A DNA stretch of 64,000 bases from Mermis nigrescens (GCA_036768485.1 JAVLUZ010000145.1:16206304-16270303); one strand, 5' to 3'. Shown: positions 23,843-36,507, counted from the stretch's first letter. A program made the numbers and translations. The notes: generated by a model not told the origin, from the letters alone.

Positions 23843-24111
23843 CATATCTGGGCGTAGGGGGGTTGGGGGTATACACCCCCTACCCCGAGAAACCAAAATA
23901 ACCCCCAGAAATCAAAATAACCTCCCCCCACCCCAGAATTCAAATTTTGAAATTTTTTTGTTTTTTTCAAATTTTTTGATGATAATGGATAGTGCTTGAT
24001 GAGAAACGTTGATAAATGGTGTTTTTTCGCCATATCACCATTTTTAAGGCCATTTTTGACCTTTGAAAAAATCATGCACCCCCACCAGGACTTTGGTGCC
24101 GCCCACCTATG
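23843..24111 (+). mobile_element. Family E hAT-type MITE
   Basis: A 269-bp element, CATATCTGGGCGTAGG to GCCGCCCACCTATG (inverted ends 9 of 11). Perfect 8-bp duplication GAGGGTAG at 23835-23842 and 24112-24119. Interior: CCCCCAGAAATCAAAATAAC, TTTTTTGATGATAATGGATAG. Confidence 0.9.
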
Positions 24112-24119
24112 GAGGGTAG

Positions 24120-24690
24120 CCGCCCCGCCGTGTCTTTTCTAAATCCGCGCTTGGACTGAATCAGCTGGATGAAGTTTGCGGATTATTTAAATGTAAACAA
24201 ACATAAGATCTGCCATTTCAGGGTTCCTTTTGCGATTTTGTGGCATACAAGTATATTCTGTATCGTTTTGCGTCAGTGATTTACTCGTTTAGACCTCAAT
24301 ATCTAGCTATCCATCAAATTTTCGTTATGTTTTGTGTTTTTTTGATTTCTTTAAGGAATGGTGTCGTTAGAAATGCTGAAAAGCTCAAATTTTGTCGCAT
24401 ACTTACTTAAATAGCGCAGTCGAGATAAAAAAGCCACTTAAGAATGATTTTTTGGGATAAATTCGTGGAATAATCATGCAAGCCGTTTTAATAATAGGCC
24501 GAAATTTGAGTACCACCTACTCAAAACTACTTTACCGTTGCTCACTACTCAAAAGCAAACCTTTTTTGAAAAAATTGAAGGTATTTCTTATAAAAATTTG
24601 CGCTCTTCAAATATTGATTTTTAGAATCATCCCCATGTCTTAATAAATTTGTAATATATAAAAGTATGTATCTTTTTGGCTCGAATGATG
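24120..24690. other. Nothing recognised
   Basis: A short GCATAC..GACGC stretch near 24380 vaguely recalls family C. No element boundaries or coding evidence. Confidence 0.35.
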
Positions 24691-24949
24691 CAGAGGCGTA
24701 CGCAGGATATTTTAATAGGGGGACGGTCCGAAATTGGTGACCTTTTCCTAATAAGCTATGAAAAATGACGTTTTTTTGGCCGCGCTTGGGCCTAAATTAA
24801 CGATAATAGTGATTCTACGGCGCAAAGCGGCAAAAATTTTGAGATTTTTCGATAAAAAGATGCCAATTTTCATGCATTTCCTTACCTTCCCAAAATAATT
24901 TTTGGGCTAAGGGTTGGGGCAGCCGCCCCCCCTCCTGCGTACGCCCATG
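24691..24949 (-). mobile_element. Family G hAT-type MITE, single unit
   Basis: A 259-bp element starting CAGAGGCGTACGCAGGA and ending TCCTGCGTACGCCCATG (inverted ends 15 of 17). Perfect 8-bp duplication GAATGATG at 24683-24690 and 24950-24957. One internal unit, against three in the copy at 4563-5273. Confidence 0.9.
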
Positions 24950-24957
24950 GAATGATG

Positions 24958-27470
24958 CATAGAGAAAAGATCGCTACGCTAACGAGTTATATCTCAAAAT
25001 ACATTCATTCAGAGTGCCTGTCAGTCCTTTTATGCAAAATCGAATGCGAATTTCTTGTAATATATGCGGAGTTTTAAATACTGATGGTTTAACAACAAAT
25101 TTTTGAATTTTAGTTGCTCAGAGCATGTGCATATTAATTTTCTCTCGAGGAATTCCTCAGACCGAACGACAAACATAGTTTTCTCGAGGTTTTAAGGCGC
25201 TTATTCTTCGAAATGTTTCCCTTCGCCGGAATAATATGTCGCCCTTTTTGCCTTTCTTTGTTCGAGCCGCCACGAAAGCAAATTAAAAACGAAAATAACC
25301 TCAATTCCGATTAAGGGCTCGGTTCAATCATAAATTCTTTCAGCATTTGATGATTTTTACTCGCGAGTTTTATTCGATAAAATGTGATTTATTACTGTAA
25401 AACCAAACACACCTGATAATTGAGCTTGAGAGCAATTGCTTTGTCTTTTAGTTCCGGAAACCCCCGTTTATCCTCTACCTACTTTCATTTAGCGAAACCT
25501 AATTAGCTTTTACTGTTACACATTTATGTGTTCTACTTGAACGGAAGTACCTGACAACTTTTTTACAGCGGCTCATTAAAAGTCAGTTGCTGTGTATAGT
25601 CTTTAATGGATTTCAAGATGTACACGTCGGCGTTAGCATTAAATGAAAGCTTTTCGATCATTTGTATAACGTTACGTGAAAAATTTACTACGTACTTAAT
25701 GCTTTTTAAGCGCCTAATACATAATAGATTTATTCTTTTCGTAGTAGTAACGAAGTAGTAAGCCACAAACATTTGCAGCGCTACTAAGGACGACCCTTGA
25801 GTAGCCGGAAACGATTCCCAATGGACACTGTTAACGAAATTTTTATCAGGCATTCATACGTACTTACGTAGGTAGTGTTACTACGTAGAGAAATGAGAAA
25901 ATACGTAGAATATGTTCGGTAGCTTAACTCAAAATCAATTGTGCCTACATCCGAGCTTACGTAAGCCGACTATTGCTTTCTTAGCTAGCACGCTACACTT
26001 TACATCGTTTGTATAAATGCGTTATAGGAGCGATAAAGTGTAGCGATCTGGCGTGAAAGCGCGTGTGTGATGTGTGTGAGTGTGTGTGGGAACTAGGTGG
26101 GCCAACGCTGAGCTTATTTCGGAAATCGAACAATTTTGGGACGGACGCAGTTGCGCATGTTTCAGCCAATTGAGCATTTTGCTTGATTGCTCGTCATGCA
26201 ACGAGAAGCTTAGTAGGTATCTGCGTTAGGTTTTTAACCATCCTCGCTGCTTGCGTTGGGCTGCACAGCGAAGATGAAAATGCGTTGTTCATTACGTAAT
26301 ATTTGGGGAACAGGCGCGTCTAAAAACTGTTTTTGCTTTCTGCTACAATCGCCCAATGATGTATGTGAGAAAGCGGGATTGACGTCAAAGCTTTGCTGGA
26401 CGGATTTTGTTCCCAAATCCATCTTCCGTTCAAAAGCTGCTTACGACGAATACTAGTATTTATTGGGAATTTAGGCCATTTTCAGCCCTATCTCCTTTTA
26501 TCAACGTTTTTAATTTATCTACCTACTCGTCTTAAATATGTAAGCCAATCGCCTGGATTAAGGCCGAATGTTCGAAGCTCCGCTCGGTTCAACTTGAACA
26601 ACAGCAATTCATCACATGCTTTGAAACGAAATGGTTGCGCATTTTGTTTTTCTTTTCGGGCCGCATTCGATCATGCTACATTGAGGAAAATTAGATCTTT
26701 TTATGAAGAAATACGTTTTTTCCATATTCGATATATAGGTGCATTGCTACATCGAAAATTGGGTTTGTTCCCTTTGCTCGCCTTTTCGTTCTTTTTTTGC
26801 TTAAATTTTTGGCTTCGGAGGACGCACAATCGGATTTAATTTAATTGCACTCTGCATTTTTTAAAATACATGTTTCGATGCATGGGCCATGGCGATTGCT
26901 ACTTTTTCAAAACGTCCCGAAAACTCGCAATTTCGGTTTCATGTGATCGTGCCGAAATTTGAATGGTAAAACTCTTGCGATACGCTTCCTCTCTTGTCTT
27001 CTCAAACATCGGTCCTTAATTTTTATCGTTTTATTAGAGAACACATAACGACCCGTTAAAATTGTTAGACATCGCGTCTCTTTTGTACGCAAACATAATT
27101 AAGTCAGGAAAACTAGAATGTGATCGTTTTCGAGACATTAGTAAATTTGTAAAAAATTCCTCTATTGTTTATACCTATGCACAAAGGCGTGTGATATAAT
27201 TAATAATTTGACTTTCAGAAACGTACGCTGACTTGAACGAACTGTATATATTGGTACCTGCTTCACTTAACACACGTCATATAGCAGTGTTAGCTAGATT
27301 ACGTGTTACTTGGCTTACTCAATCTTAAGTCAAAGAAATAATTAAATTCTAATTGTGGATTTTGACTCTGAATGATTGAATTGCCTCAATAATTCTTGAT
27401 CTTGGCTATTCTTTACACAGCACACATGAATTCATGTGCTGTTTTAAGCGTTTTTTATAATGTTCCAGTC
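24958..27470. other. Long low-repeat stretch, no gene recognised
   Basis: About 2.5 kb with few repeats and more balanced composition, which makes it a candidate for unrecognised exons or conserved non-coding DNA. Frames of 96 codons (25563-25853, minus) and 148 codons (26393-26839, plus) are present, but neither shows a domain I know nor convincing splice context. A GT-rich simple run lies near 26059-26088. Confidence 0.4.
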
Positions 27471-27479
27471 CATTCATTA

Positions 27480-27945
27480 TATTTCTTTAATTTTATTGGA
27501 TTTTTCTTGAAGAATTTCCATGGTATTATTGTCTTGGAGGAATGAGCATCGTCAGGAATGCCTAAATGGTGTCCTTAACGCGTGCCAATCTCACATGGGC
27601 GTGGGGAGTATGGGGGTATGCACCCCCAGAAGTTGAAATACCCCCAGAAATCAAAATACCCCCCCCATAATTCAAATTTTGAAATTTTTTGTTGCTTTTT
27701 TAGCAATTTTTTGATGCCATTGGATAGTGCTCGATGAGAAACGTCAGAAAAATGGTGTTTTTTTCGCCATACGACTACTCTTAAGACCATTTTTTGACTT
27801 TTGAAAATTTTTTCATCCTCCCCTTAGAATTTTGGTGCTGCCCACCTATGGTGCCAATCCATTTTGAGCCCAAAAAGCATCTTTAGGATATTTTTTGGAT
27901 TCAATCCTCTATTCCCAGAATTGCTGTGCACGCATTGAATAACAT
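27480..27945 (-). mobile_element. Family C MITE carrying a nested family E
   Basis: The left part (about 27480-27589) has GAGCATCGTCAGGAATGCC and TTAACGCGTGCCAAT. The right part resumes at 27851 and ends AATTGCTGTGCACGCATTG. Removing 27590-27850 and one copy of GTGCCAAT restores the C order. Outer ends are approximate. Confidence 0.65.
27590..27850 (+). mobile_element. Family E hAT-type MITE, nested in C
   Basis: A 261-bp element, CTCACATGGGCGTGG to GCCCACCTATG. Perfect 8-bp duplication GTGCCAAT at 27582-27589 and 27851-27858. Interior CCCCCAGAAGTTGAAATACC, TTTTTTGATGCCATTGGATAG. Confidence 0.87.
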
Positions 27946-28480
27946 CTGATTAATGGGCATTCAAATAAGTGATTTAAATTGATTTTGTGTTACTTGACCG
28001 TACTCAACTTGTCTTACATCCCTATTGCCCATTATCGTTATAGCAAGTAATGATAGGCCTGCAAATGAGTATAGTTCCAGGATTCCAGATTTACCTACAT
28101 TGAGAGTTTTTTCCGGTGACACAATTCAGTTCAGAAACACCAAAACGGCAAAGAGTGTTGAAGGAATAGATTGATTTTGACAAGTACCTTTTGGAAATAT
28201 TTTTTTGCCATCTGGCTTTTCTGACGCTGTTTTGTTATTGTTAAGCAATGTCAAAAATTTATTTTTCTGGCCTTACCTCGGTCTTCTCGATGCATGCGTT
28301 ATTCAAAATTCGCTAATCGCCATCTCGCTCCAATCTTCGATCTTTTAATCAAAAAAATCCACCCAGCATATGTTCTGCTCATCATTTTAGTGGCGCATAT
28401 TTTTGGTCAACTTCAGAGTAAACATTAGCAATGCTGTTCTCTTGCTGTAAACCACTGTCATTATTATCCTCTTAACTTCA
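27946..28480. other. Nothing recognised
   Basis: AT-rich and stop-rich in all frames. Confidence 0.4.
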
Positions 28481-28484
28481 AAAC

Positions 28485-28690
28485 TGTGTGTATGGAATGC
28501 ATACAAATAAGAGGGCTATGGGGGATTCCCTACAGGAAGTCGGTCGTCCTCCCGGCCCCCGAACCCAGAGAATTTTTGATTCCTACCCCCTTCGCCCGAT
28601 TTTTGGGAAAAATTGAATTTTTTGGACGTTTTTTTAGGCGTTTTTGGCATTGTTTGGTCAAATATTGGCCGGGGATCCCCACTTAAGAGT
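28485..28690 (+). mobile_element. Family F-like fragment
   Basis: Layout GAATGCATACA, GGGGGATTCCC, CCCCGAACCCAGAGAATTTTTGA, TTTTTTTAGGCGTTTTTGGC and GGGGATCCCC resembles 60570-60800. No target duplication was identified. Confidence 0.5.
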
Positions 28691-28699
28691 CTGAACCGT

Positions 28700-30540
28700 C
28701 GTATGTATGATGAAATATTTATAACTTTTTTGCTCCTGGGAAATGATGCAGGGAAAGGTATAGCATTTTAATCCTAATATTGCTGACTTGTCCTTATCGA
28801 AACCAAATCATTAATCAGTTTTGGCATGCCACACTAATAAATAGCATATAATTACCGCGTTGGTGCTTTAGGGCGCAAACGCGCGTTTGCTTTTTTCTCT
28901 GTTTACCATATTTTTCGTTTCTATCGTCTTTTAAACATCAGCTGCAGCTTCAACTACGAATTTATTATCACTACGTTGATGAGTAAGAATATTTATTGTT
29001 CTCAGAATTCGATTTGGTTTAGGGCATATTTTGGTCTATGTCTGGAGACTGAATATATATTTTTAAATATTTCGCTAGGAAATTGCTGGAAAAACGACGT
29101 AGAGTGTATATAATGCTTTGTGCACTCTAGACCTTCCATGACGCGCGATTTTTAAAATAAAGTAGGCCGATCCTATTGAAAGTACGTCAGTAATTGTTGG
29201 GTGAAACATCACGAGCAATAAAAATTCGCAAAAATACCTACACAATATTGAACGGTTTGCTGCAAAAAATAAAAAAATTGATTGGTTTCCGTATTAGTTA
29301 TTCCAAGATTAATTAAGCAGTTTTGGTTCACTCACTGATAGAACGATTGCGGATCGTAGTTTTTGAAAACATCTTTACATGTTAAAATTTAGCCAAATTC
29401 GTTGCTTGATTTACATTTTAACGTTTATTAGTCTAAAGTCTGTTTTTGCGAGAGCATTTAAGCTTTATTTATATTAAGCGTGTTAAATGGTAAATTAAGC
29501 CGCCCGTATATATACTTGATCGCTTTCATGCAAACGCTTGACTTATTTTACAAGCAGGCAAACTATTGACGTTTATATGGCTCTCTTCATTATAGTTAGC
29601 AATGTAATGCACATATTAGAGACAAGCTGCTTTGCTTTGATGCTTTAAACATAGCGCTAATGCGAATAAGCATATTATTCAGCTTACTTGCAGCCGAATG
29701 GTGAACAAAAAATGCGTGATAGAGCCGACAATACGGCATTGAACTTATTAGAACAATTTTATTATCCCCCTGAATCATAAAACATTCCGAATCGCTCTGC
29801 ACTATGACCTGCCTTATACTTTATTACACATAAATGCATATTGATTATTATGCGATTGCTATGGTTTTTATTATTTATTATTCCATTTATTTTTTAATTA
29901 TTTATATCTTCTCTATTAATGTTTCTTTTTTATATATCATAATATTTATAGTATCTATAATGTTAATTCGTTTATTTACTTATTCAATTAATTAATTTTC
30001 CCTTTTTAACGATGAGAGCCGACTATATAAAGAGGTGGTAGGACAGGCGACTGATTTTCCAGCCTCTATTTAGCAGCCTCTATTTAAGGAATATCAAGGA
30101 AAGGACACTTACAAACCTAATGAAACAGCTTTTTTTCCCGAAATTTATGAGTAGGAAAAAGTTACCTTGTTCTTAAACGGAATGTTAATTCATCCATGGA
30201 GTTTTTACATTACTTCAAGGGATTACATGGATTACATGTAGAATTGTGTATATTAGCTGAGCGGGTTAAGCTTATTCGTTAAAACTACGGATCCGTAAAG
30301 TTGAAAGTTGCTCTTAATGCGATAATAACGTCTTGAAGTCAGAATTCGAGTACGATCTCTTAACTTTTAGCGATTATTTCCCTAACTTTGATCCCCTTTC
30401 GTCCTGAAAGCTCCAAATTCAAAATGAATAAAGTGCTATTTAAAGGCACAAGTAAAAGTAAACAGTAGAAGCCATGGTCCTCACGGCCTCGTCTTCTTTA
30501 CTTTTTAGATTTCGCTGACATTTTCTAAATTTGCCTACGG
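28700..30540. other. Low-repeat stretch, no gene recognised
   Basis: AT-rich, with few matches to the element families. No coding frame is supported. A short direct repeat, AGCCTCTATTTA, occurs twice near 30061-30087. Confidence 0.4.
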
Positions 30541-30544
30541 CTAT

Positions 30545-30750
30545 ACATTTGACGGCTCGAAATTTCGGTTCGGGGATCCCCGGCCATGTATTGGGATGGG
30601 GGTACATGATCTTCAGTTTGGGCCAAAAACGGCCAAAGCACGCCTGAAAATGGCTAAGCGTTTTTTCCAGAAATCGAAGGGGGTTTCAGAAATTTTCTGG
30701 CTTTGGGGGATGGGGATTCATCTCATTGTTATTTGTACGCGTGCGACTGC
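30545..30750 (+). mobile_element. Family F-like repeat
   Basis: Contains GGCTCGAAATTTCGG, GGGGATCCCCGGCCATGTATT, GGGCCAAAAACGGCCAAAGC and an end near GTACGCGTGCGACTGC. It matches the uninterrupted form of the F copy split at 12322. Confidence 0.55.
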
Positions 30751-30759
30751 ATAATCCCG

Positions 30760-32111
30760 TTCGAATTGGTATTGCTTGCTCACACAGATGCACACTGGGG
30801 GAGGGTCTGGGGTGTATTTTCCTACCAGGACTATCGAGTAGCACATCTGCTCAGGCCATTTCGGACTGAAACTTATCGCTCGAACCATGGAAAAAGCGTC
30901 AAATGGCGTCTAACAGTACGATTTCAGGGACATACAATCATTTTTCGAGCAGTAGACTGTCAAGATCATTCATTCAGACAATTTTCTTCCGTCATTTAGT
31001 GTAAATTTGATGTTACAGGTCATTCAATTGCCATTATCGTCATTGTTTTCATGCGAAAAAATACAACGAATTACGTATGAATGATAGTTGAGTTTATATA
31101 GGTACAAAATTACTTTCTTATCCCCCTCCTCAAGAAAAGACGGTGTAGCCCTCCTAGAACCATTGACCATGTGCACGTATATGCTTCCTCGGTACCTGTG
31201 CAATTAATGCTGCATTAGTTGAGGAGGATTCTTCTTCATGTGATCCGGTCAAGGAATAATCAATACCCACAGCATTAGTGAGTGTGTGAATGACAGAATG
31301 GGGAGCTTATATTCCAGTGTGCATTGCATGTTCCGATCCGATGACCCTACGCTTCTGTCGATATTTTTTGACTTTTTAGGCATTCTTTCCGGAAAAAATT
31401 GTGCGGATTGGTTGAAATTTTAGAATTCATACGTGAAATGTTTTCTTACTATTTTATTTGTCATTAATTATCGATTTATTATTTACCGTGGTGGAAACGC
31501 TAGTATTTTACTTGCTTTAGGCTAATAATGTGCTTTTTGCGATGGCATTTCTCCAAATGACATCGGTCGTTCGTTAAACGAATGGGAGATTCGTTAAATT
31601 TTATTAATTTCATAAATCGATGTGATAATGCCGTTGAGTAAAATTCAGCTTGATTCCGCGGCCGATGTGATACGCGACGAAAGATCGACTCTGACGAATG
31701 GGCCTATCGATGAAAGCATGATCAAAGGTGATTTTGACTGCCTGATATTATTTTGGGTGTGGGTTTCTGTACTGGACCCTAGAATTTCGATGATATTCTG
31801 AATTTTTTCGTTTTGCGATCTTCTGGTGCTAGTGGTACTTTCTGAATTTTTTCGTTTTTTGCGATCTTCTGGTGCTAGTGGAAGAGCTCATTCAACACCC
31901 GCCGGAATGCAATTTTTTGGCACTTTAATCAAAATTTTAGGTGCCTTTTTCAACCTTGTTTTTGACCCCAGGAGTTTTTGAACATTTTGAAAATTTTGAG
32001 CGTTTTCCTTATTTTGTGCGGATAATTATTATTCGTCAATTAATCATGTCTATTTCTGGAAGAATATTAAGTTACTATTCCAGTTTCTTAGGTTTTCTCA
32101 TTTATTCTGTC
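30760..32111. other. Nothing recognised; one short tandem duplication
   Basis: A 30-35-bp unit (CTGAATTTTTTCGTTTT, GCGATCTTCTGGTGCTAGTGG) is duplicated in tandem at about 31798-31882. No gene is supported in the rest. Confidence 0.5.
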
Positions 32112-32330
32112 CGTACATGCACAGTATTGCAATTCTGGTGGGAGGAGGGGTAAAATAATAAAGTACGTTTTTTGGGTCCGAAAATAGTAGGTACGCGTCA
32201 AAAACATAGCTTTTCAGCGTTTCTGACGATGCTCTATCTTTCTAGAGCATAAAAGCATTAAAAAAATTCGAAATAAAATCAAATAACTCGGAATAAATTG
32301 AACAAAATTTAGTCAAAACGTGGAACTTTG
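32112..32330 (+). mobile_element. Family C MITE, right end missing
   Basis: Starts CGTACATGCACAGTATTGC and keeps GGTACGCGTCAAAAACATAG and GCTCTATCTTTCTAGAGCAT. It stops near 32328 before the hairpin end. A minus-orientation copy begins 67 bases later. Confidence 0.7.
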
Positions 32331-32396
32331 GATCTAGTTTTGTAAGAAATTCCAAGTTTTCTTTCATTTTTCCTTCTTTAATTCGGACCTACATAC

Positions 32397-32760
32397 CATA
32401 CATGATCTTGAGGAGGGGGTGTTTTACCTCCCTCAGCAGAATCCCCCCCCCCCGCACAAATTTTTCTCACCCCCCAGAATTGGAGATTTTTTAAAGTTCC
32501 CAAAAATTTTCTGAAAATTTGTAGAAAAATTGCTTTAAAGCGTTTTTACCTATCTATTTGCTCGAAAGCGCCGAATTTTTCGGCGCTTCGCGCAATTATA
32601 TTCATGTTTTTAGTACATTTTGTTTAGTTTTTGCTCTAGAAAGATAGAGCATGTCAGAAACGCTGAAAAACGGTGCTTTTGACGCGCACCTACCATTTTA
32701 GGACCAAAAAGGCACTTTATAATTTCACTCCTCCACGAATCCTTATGCTGTGCATGTATG
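32397..32760 (-). mobile_element. Family C hAT-type MITE
   Basis: A 364-bp element, CATACATGATCTTGAGG to TTATGCTGTGCATGTATG. Flanks CTACATAC / CTACCTGC (6 of 8). Hairpin GGCGCTTCGCGC near 32582, then CTCTAGAAAGATAGAGCATG. Confidence 0.8.
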
Positions 32761-32989
32761 CTACCTGCCTATGTATTTACACTCACTTGTCAGGCCCGTA
32801 TCCGTAATTTTATTTCATTAGAGGGGGTTGAGGCCAGATATCTGGAATGATGGCGAAAATAATGGCATTTCTGAGCGTATCTCGGCGAGCTTTGTGCAAT
32901 GCTGAACAAAAATTTTGAAAAAGCTCTAAAAAATTCTGCTCCATTTTATATTTATATACAACAAGTTTATCGTTTGGATCAGACATATA

Positions 32990-33405
32990 CGGCTTTCGGA
33001 ATTCTGGGGTGATGGCGAAATTTTAAAGAACATTTTTTGGACTAAAAAATGGTAGATATGCGTAAAAAACATCGTTTTCCGGCGTCTCCGACGATACTGT
33101 ATCTTACACAGCATTATAACATAAAAAACTTTCGAGGAAAAATAAAACACTCGGAGAAATCTGACAAAACATAGTTAAAAATGAGTATATTGCGCGAAGC
33201 GCCGAAAATTTGACTTTTTTGATCAATTTAGATTGGCTAAAAACTCCTAAAACAGCACCTTTTCTATGAATTATAGGGAAATTTTGACAAATCGCGAATT
33301 CTGAGGGTGAGGTGAAAACATTTTAGGGTGGGGAGTATGAAAAATTTTCTGGAAGGGTTGGGGCGTGTGATGGTGAAAACCCCAACCCTTCCAAGGTCAT
33401 GTATG
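32990..33405 (+). mobile_element. Family C hAT-type MITE
   Basis: A 416-bp element, CAGACATATACGGC to AAGGTCATGTATG. Flanks GTTTGGAT / GTTTGGAC (7 of 8) at 32982-32989 and 33406-33413. Contains GCGCGAAGCGCCG near 33194. Confidence 0.8.
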
Positions 33406-33413
33406 GTTTGGAC

Positions 33414-33970
33414 TATCTATTCGATTGATTTCTCATCTTTCAGTCGACGAATAAAGTCGTAGCTGATAAGTTTTCCTTTAATTTTAGCTTTATGAAGAAA
33501 AATAATACAGTAAATAAAAAATTTGGCGCCAAGCGCCGAAGAAATTCGACGCGTTTTACATGCCTAGCTCAAATTTGAGCTGTTTTCGAGCGGGCTAGAA
33601 AACAAAGACTACGACGAGCTTAAACGTTCTCCAAAAACCTGTTTTGGCGGTGTTTTATGCTCACTTGGGAATTTTTCAATTTTCCCTCTAGGGAACCTTG
33701 TTAGAAGTATATAATTTATCCATCTCGGGGTCACCCCTCCCTTCCCCCACCCGAATGCCGGCCATCTTGAATTCACACTCATCGTTGATTTTTATGAATG
33801 CGTATTTTATTTAGGCCGTAGAGATAATGTTTTAGACAATATGTTAGTTGCGTTCACCTATTTTAGATTTTAAATTTAAACTTACGTTTGTTTCATGTAA
33901 ATTCTCTTATTTAATACGCCAATTATTTCATTGTTTTCTGTAAATAGACTGATATTCACGTAATCTTGTT
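33414..33970. other. Unassigned; one hairpin relative
   Basis: GGCGCCAAGCGCCG near 33525 suggests an old element remnant. No coding evidence. Confidence 0.4.
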
Positions 33971-33974
33971 GGGT

Positions 33975-34335
33975 GTGTGGGAGGGCGTATGTTTGGCTTT
34001 CCGAAAAAATCGCAGAATTGACAGTTCTTAAGCGATTTTAGCGACATTTCAGGCGAAAATTGTCAAATTTTCGTCGCATCGTGCCGTGTGCTCATTTTTT
34101 GACTTGAGTTAAATTTATTCGATTTTTTATATATTTTTTTTAATTTTTGAATGTTTTTTGTGTTCCAAAAAGAAAGGTTATCGCAATTTTTTTAAATATT
34201 TGCATAAAAAGAAACAGCACGGTCAGAATCGCCTAAAATAGTGTTTTTGACGCGTACTTCTCGTTTCTTAGCCAAAAAGGTATGTTAGAAAAAATTTGGT
34301 TTCGCCAAACTTTCCATGCTTCGTACATGTGTGTG
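33975..34335 (-). mobile_element. Family C-like repeat, diverged
   Basis: GGGAGGGCGTATG, a GTCGCATCGTGCCGTG hairpin relic, GACGCGTACTTCTCG and an end TTCCATGCTTCGTACATGTG follow the C order. Boundaries uncertain. Confidence 0.55.
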
Positions 34336-34359
34336 CTAGCTTATATTATATGCTTGCAT

Positions 34360-34515
34360 TGCGATCGACATACTCGTAACAGCGGGGAATGGGGGTATAT
34401 TCCACCAAAGGTCGATCGTGTCCCATCCCTTGAAGCCAGAAAATCTTTGACCCCTTGATTTCTCGGAAATTTGGCGATTTTTAGGTGTTTTTTTTTGGAA
34501 GAAATTTCGGAAATT
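34360..34515 (+). mobile_element. Family F-like fragment
   Basis: GACATACTCGTAACAGCGGG, GAATGGGGGTATATTCC and GAAGCCAGAAAATCTTTGACC match the F copy at 60570-60700. Confidence 0.5.
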
Positions 34516-34639
34516 TTATTCAACGTTAGAAATTTTGATTCTCTGTTGCAGGTTGAGAGAAAATCGGGTCATTTTCTCAAAGTAGGCAAAACGAAAGTCC
34601 CTTAAAGTGCTGCGAAGCATCAGAAATGCAATTAGTATA

Positions 34640-34870
34640 GAAAAAATATTAATATTATAATAGTTAAAAAATGTTATAATAGTTAATATTATAATAGTTA
34701 ATTATTGTTATTACTTAATTATTGATTTAATTATTAATTATTAATTAAAAATAATCAATAATTAATAATTAATTATTAAATCTTTTTCTAATTATTTAAT
34801 TAAAAAAATATAATAATTAATTATTGAATAATCTTTCAATTAATTATTCAAATTAATCAATTCACTAAAA
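34640..34870. repeat. TAATTATT-rich simple sequence
   Basis: Degenerate ATAATAGTTAAT and TTAATTATTAATT units over more than 200 bases. Confidence 0.75.
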
Positions 34871-34959
34871 ATGTTTTTCATCGAACCTTTATCTATCAAG
34901 CTTTCCAGCAATGCGCTGGAAATGTTTCATTAGCCATCATCTTTCATAATATTCGTCGG

Positions 34960-35342
34960 AATAGATATACGCGGCATTAGAGTGGTGTAAAATTATGAAG
35001 TGTCCTTTTTTGGGCTAAAAAATGGTGGATAAACGTCAAAAACATCGTTTTTCGGCATTTAGTACGATGCTCCATCTTTCCGGATTGTAAAAAGGCGGAA
35101 AATTTCGGTAAAAAATATCAGAAAAATTCGATCGCTGAAGACAACGAAGACAACATAGTCAAATGAGATTATTATACGGCGCCAAGCACCAAAAAATTTG
35201 TTATTTCAAGCAAACGGATAGTGGAAAATGCTTAAAACAGCGCACTTCCCTACGAATTTGTTTCGAAAATTTCCAAAAATCGCGAATTTTGAAGGGTTTG
35301 TGAAAAAAAATTTCTGGGAGTCACTCCCTGAAGACCATGTTC
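34960..35342 (+). mobile_element. Family C MITE, degenerate ends
   Basis: CTTTTTTGGGCTAAAAAATGG, AAACGTCAAAAACATCG, a CGGCGCCAAGCACC hairpin relic near 35178 and AAAAAAATTTCTGGGAG follow the C order. Ends are mutated and no target duplication was found. Confidence 0.6.
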
Positions 35343-35388
35343 AGTTGGGAACCAATAAAACACAAGAATCTGACTGAGCACGCATGGA

Positions 35389-35601
35389 CAGTGGCGGATC
35401 CAGGATTTTTCTAAGGGGGGGGGCGGAACCCCTAAGGGGGGGGCGGAACCCCCTAGGAGGGGGGGCGGAATCCTGACTTGGGTGTAAAAATTAGCCGTTT
35501 TAACTCGAAAATCGCTAAAAATCGCTCAAAAATCCTCTATTTTGCGCACTATTTTTGGCCCAATGGGGGGGGGGCGGCCGCCCCCCCTAAATCCGCCCCT
35601 G
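35389..35601 (+). mobile_element. Family A hAT-type MITE, triple G-block
   Basis: A 213-bp element, CAGTGGCGGATCCAGG to AAATCCGCCCCTG. Flanks CGCATGGA / CGCATGGC (7 of 8). Carries three copies of a block of about 20 bp, CTAAGGGGGGGCGGAACCCC, more than most copies. Confidence 0.9.
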
Positions 35602-36317
35602 CGCATGGCGTTGAGTTATGGGTGCGTGATAATCTTCTATTCGACAACATTCCTCGCAGTCCCTCAGTATTGAATTGTTATAACTTCGTTTTTGTTTCCG
35701 TTTTCGTATTTTTATATTTTTATACCTTATTTTTTAGAATTTATTTTTTTATCATTTTATTTTTATTCGTTTCTATTTTAATTTTGATTTTCATTTCGAA
35801 TTTCATGTTCTTCTTTTCTATGGGTACCAACCAATGAATGAAGAACATCGGGAATATTGTTTTTTTCGAACCATAGTAAATTTGTTAGTCTTTTTATCCA
35901 TTACAAAATTTTTAAGTTGTTTTTTCTAATTTATCTGAATTTGTTCCTGCCCTTGCATGGTTATGAAGTTATATGTTTCGCCTACGCAATTAAAACCATC
36001 TTGTTACCCTCCGGCCAAACTTCCGGAATTTTTCAGCTCTATGCGAGTATTTGTTTCTAGTTAATAACATTCCATGAAATTTTGACTCAATACGTATCTA
36101 TATACTATTTCCACAAAAAATGAAAAAATGAGAGCAAGCTAGAAAAATAAATAAAAATGAAAATAATCGAAATAAAAATTGATTAATATCGAAAATGAAT
36201 TAAGATCAATAAAAGCGCGCTGCTGCGAGTGAACCGTGTGTTTTTTTGGATTATTTTTTGACTGCTCTGTTGAAAAATTTGCATAACCACCGCCATTATA
36301 CGATTATATACTCGATT
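35602..36317. other. T-rich then A-rich DNA, no gene
   Basis: Long T-rich frames (for example 35478-35837) come from composition and the adjacent element. Nothing recognised. Confidence 0.45.
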
Positions 36318-36507
36318 CAGGAGCGGATTTGGGGGGGCGAGGGGGCGGCCGCCTTCCCCTATTGGCCCAAAATAGTGCGCAGAATTAAGGATTTTTGAGC
36401 GATTTCTAGTGATTTTCTGGTTAAAACGGCTTATTTTTCCGCCCAAGTCAGGGTTCCACCCCCTTAGGGGTACCCCCTCCTTAGGAAAATTACTGGATCC
36501 GCCACTG
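36318..36507 (-). mobile_element. Family A hAT-type MITE
   Basis: A 190-bp element, CAGGAGCGGATTTGG to GGATCCGCCACTG. Perfect 8-bp duplication ACTCGATT at 36310-36317 and 36508-36515. Confidence 0.9.

Noticed and set aside
26393..26839. A 148-codon plus-strand frame in a low-repeat island
   Set aside because: No recognisable motif, no clear splice context, and a Phe/Leu/Arg-rich composition expected by chance here. Kept only as a region to check.
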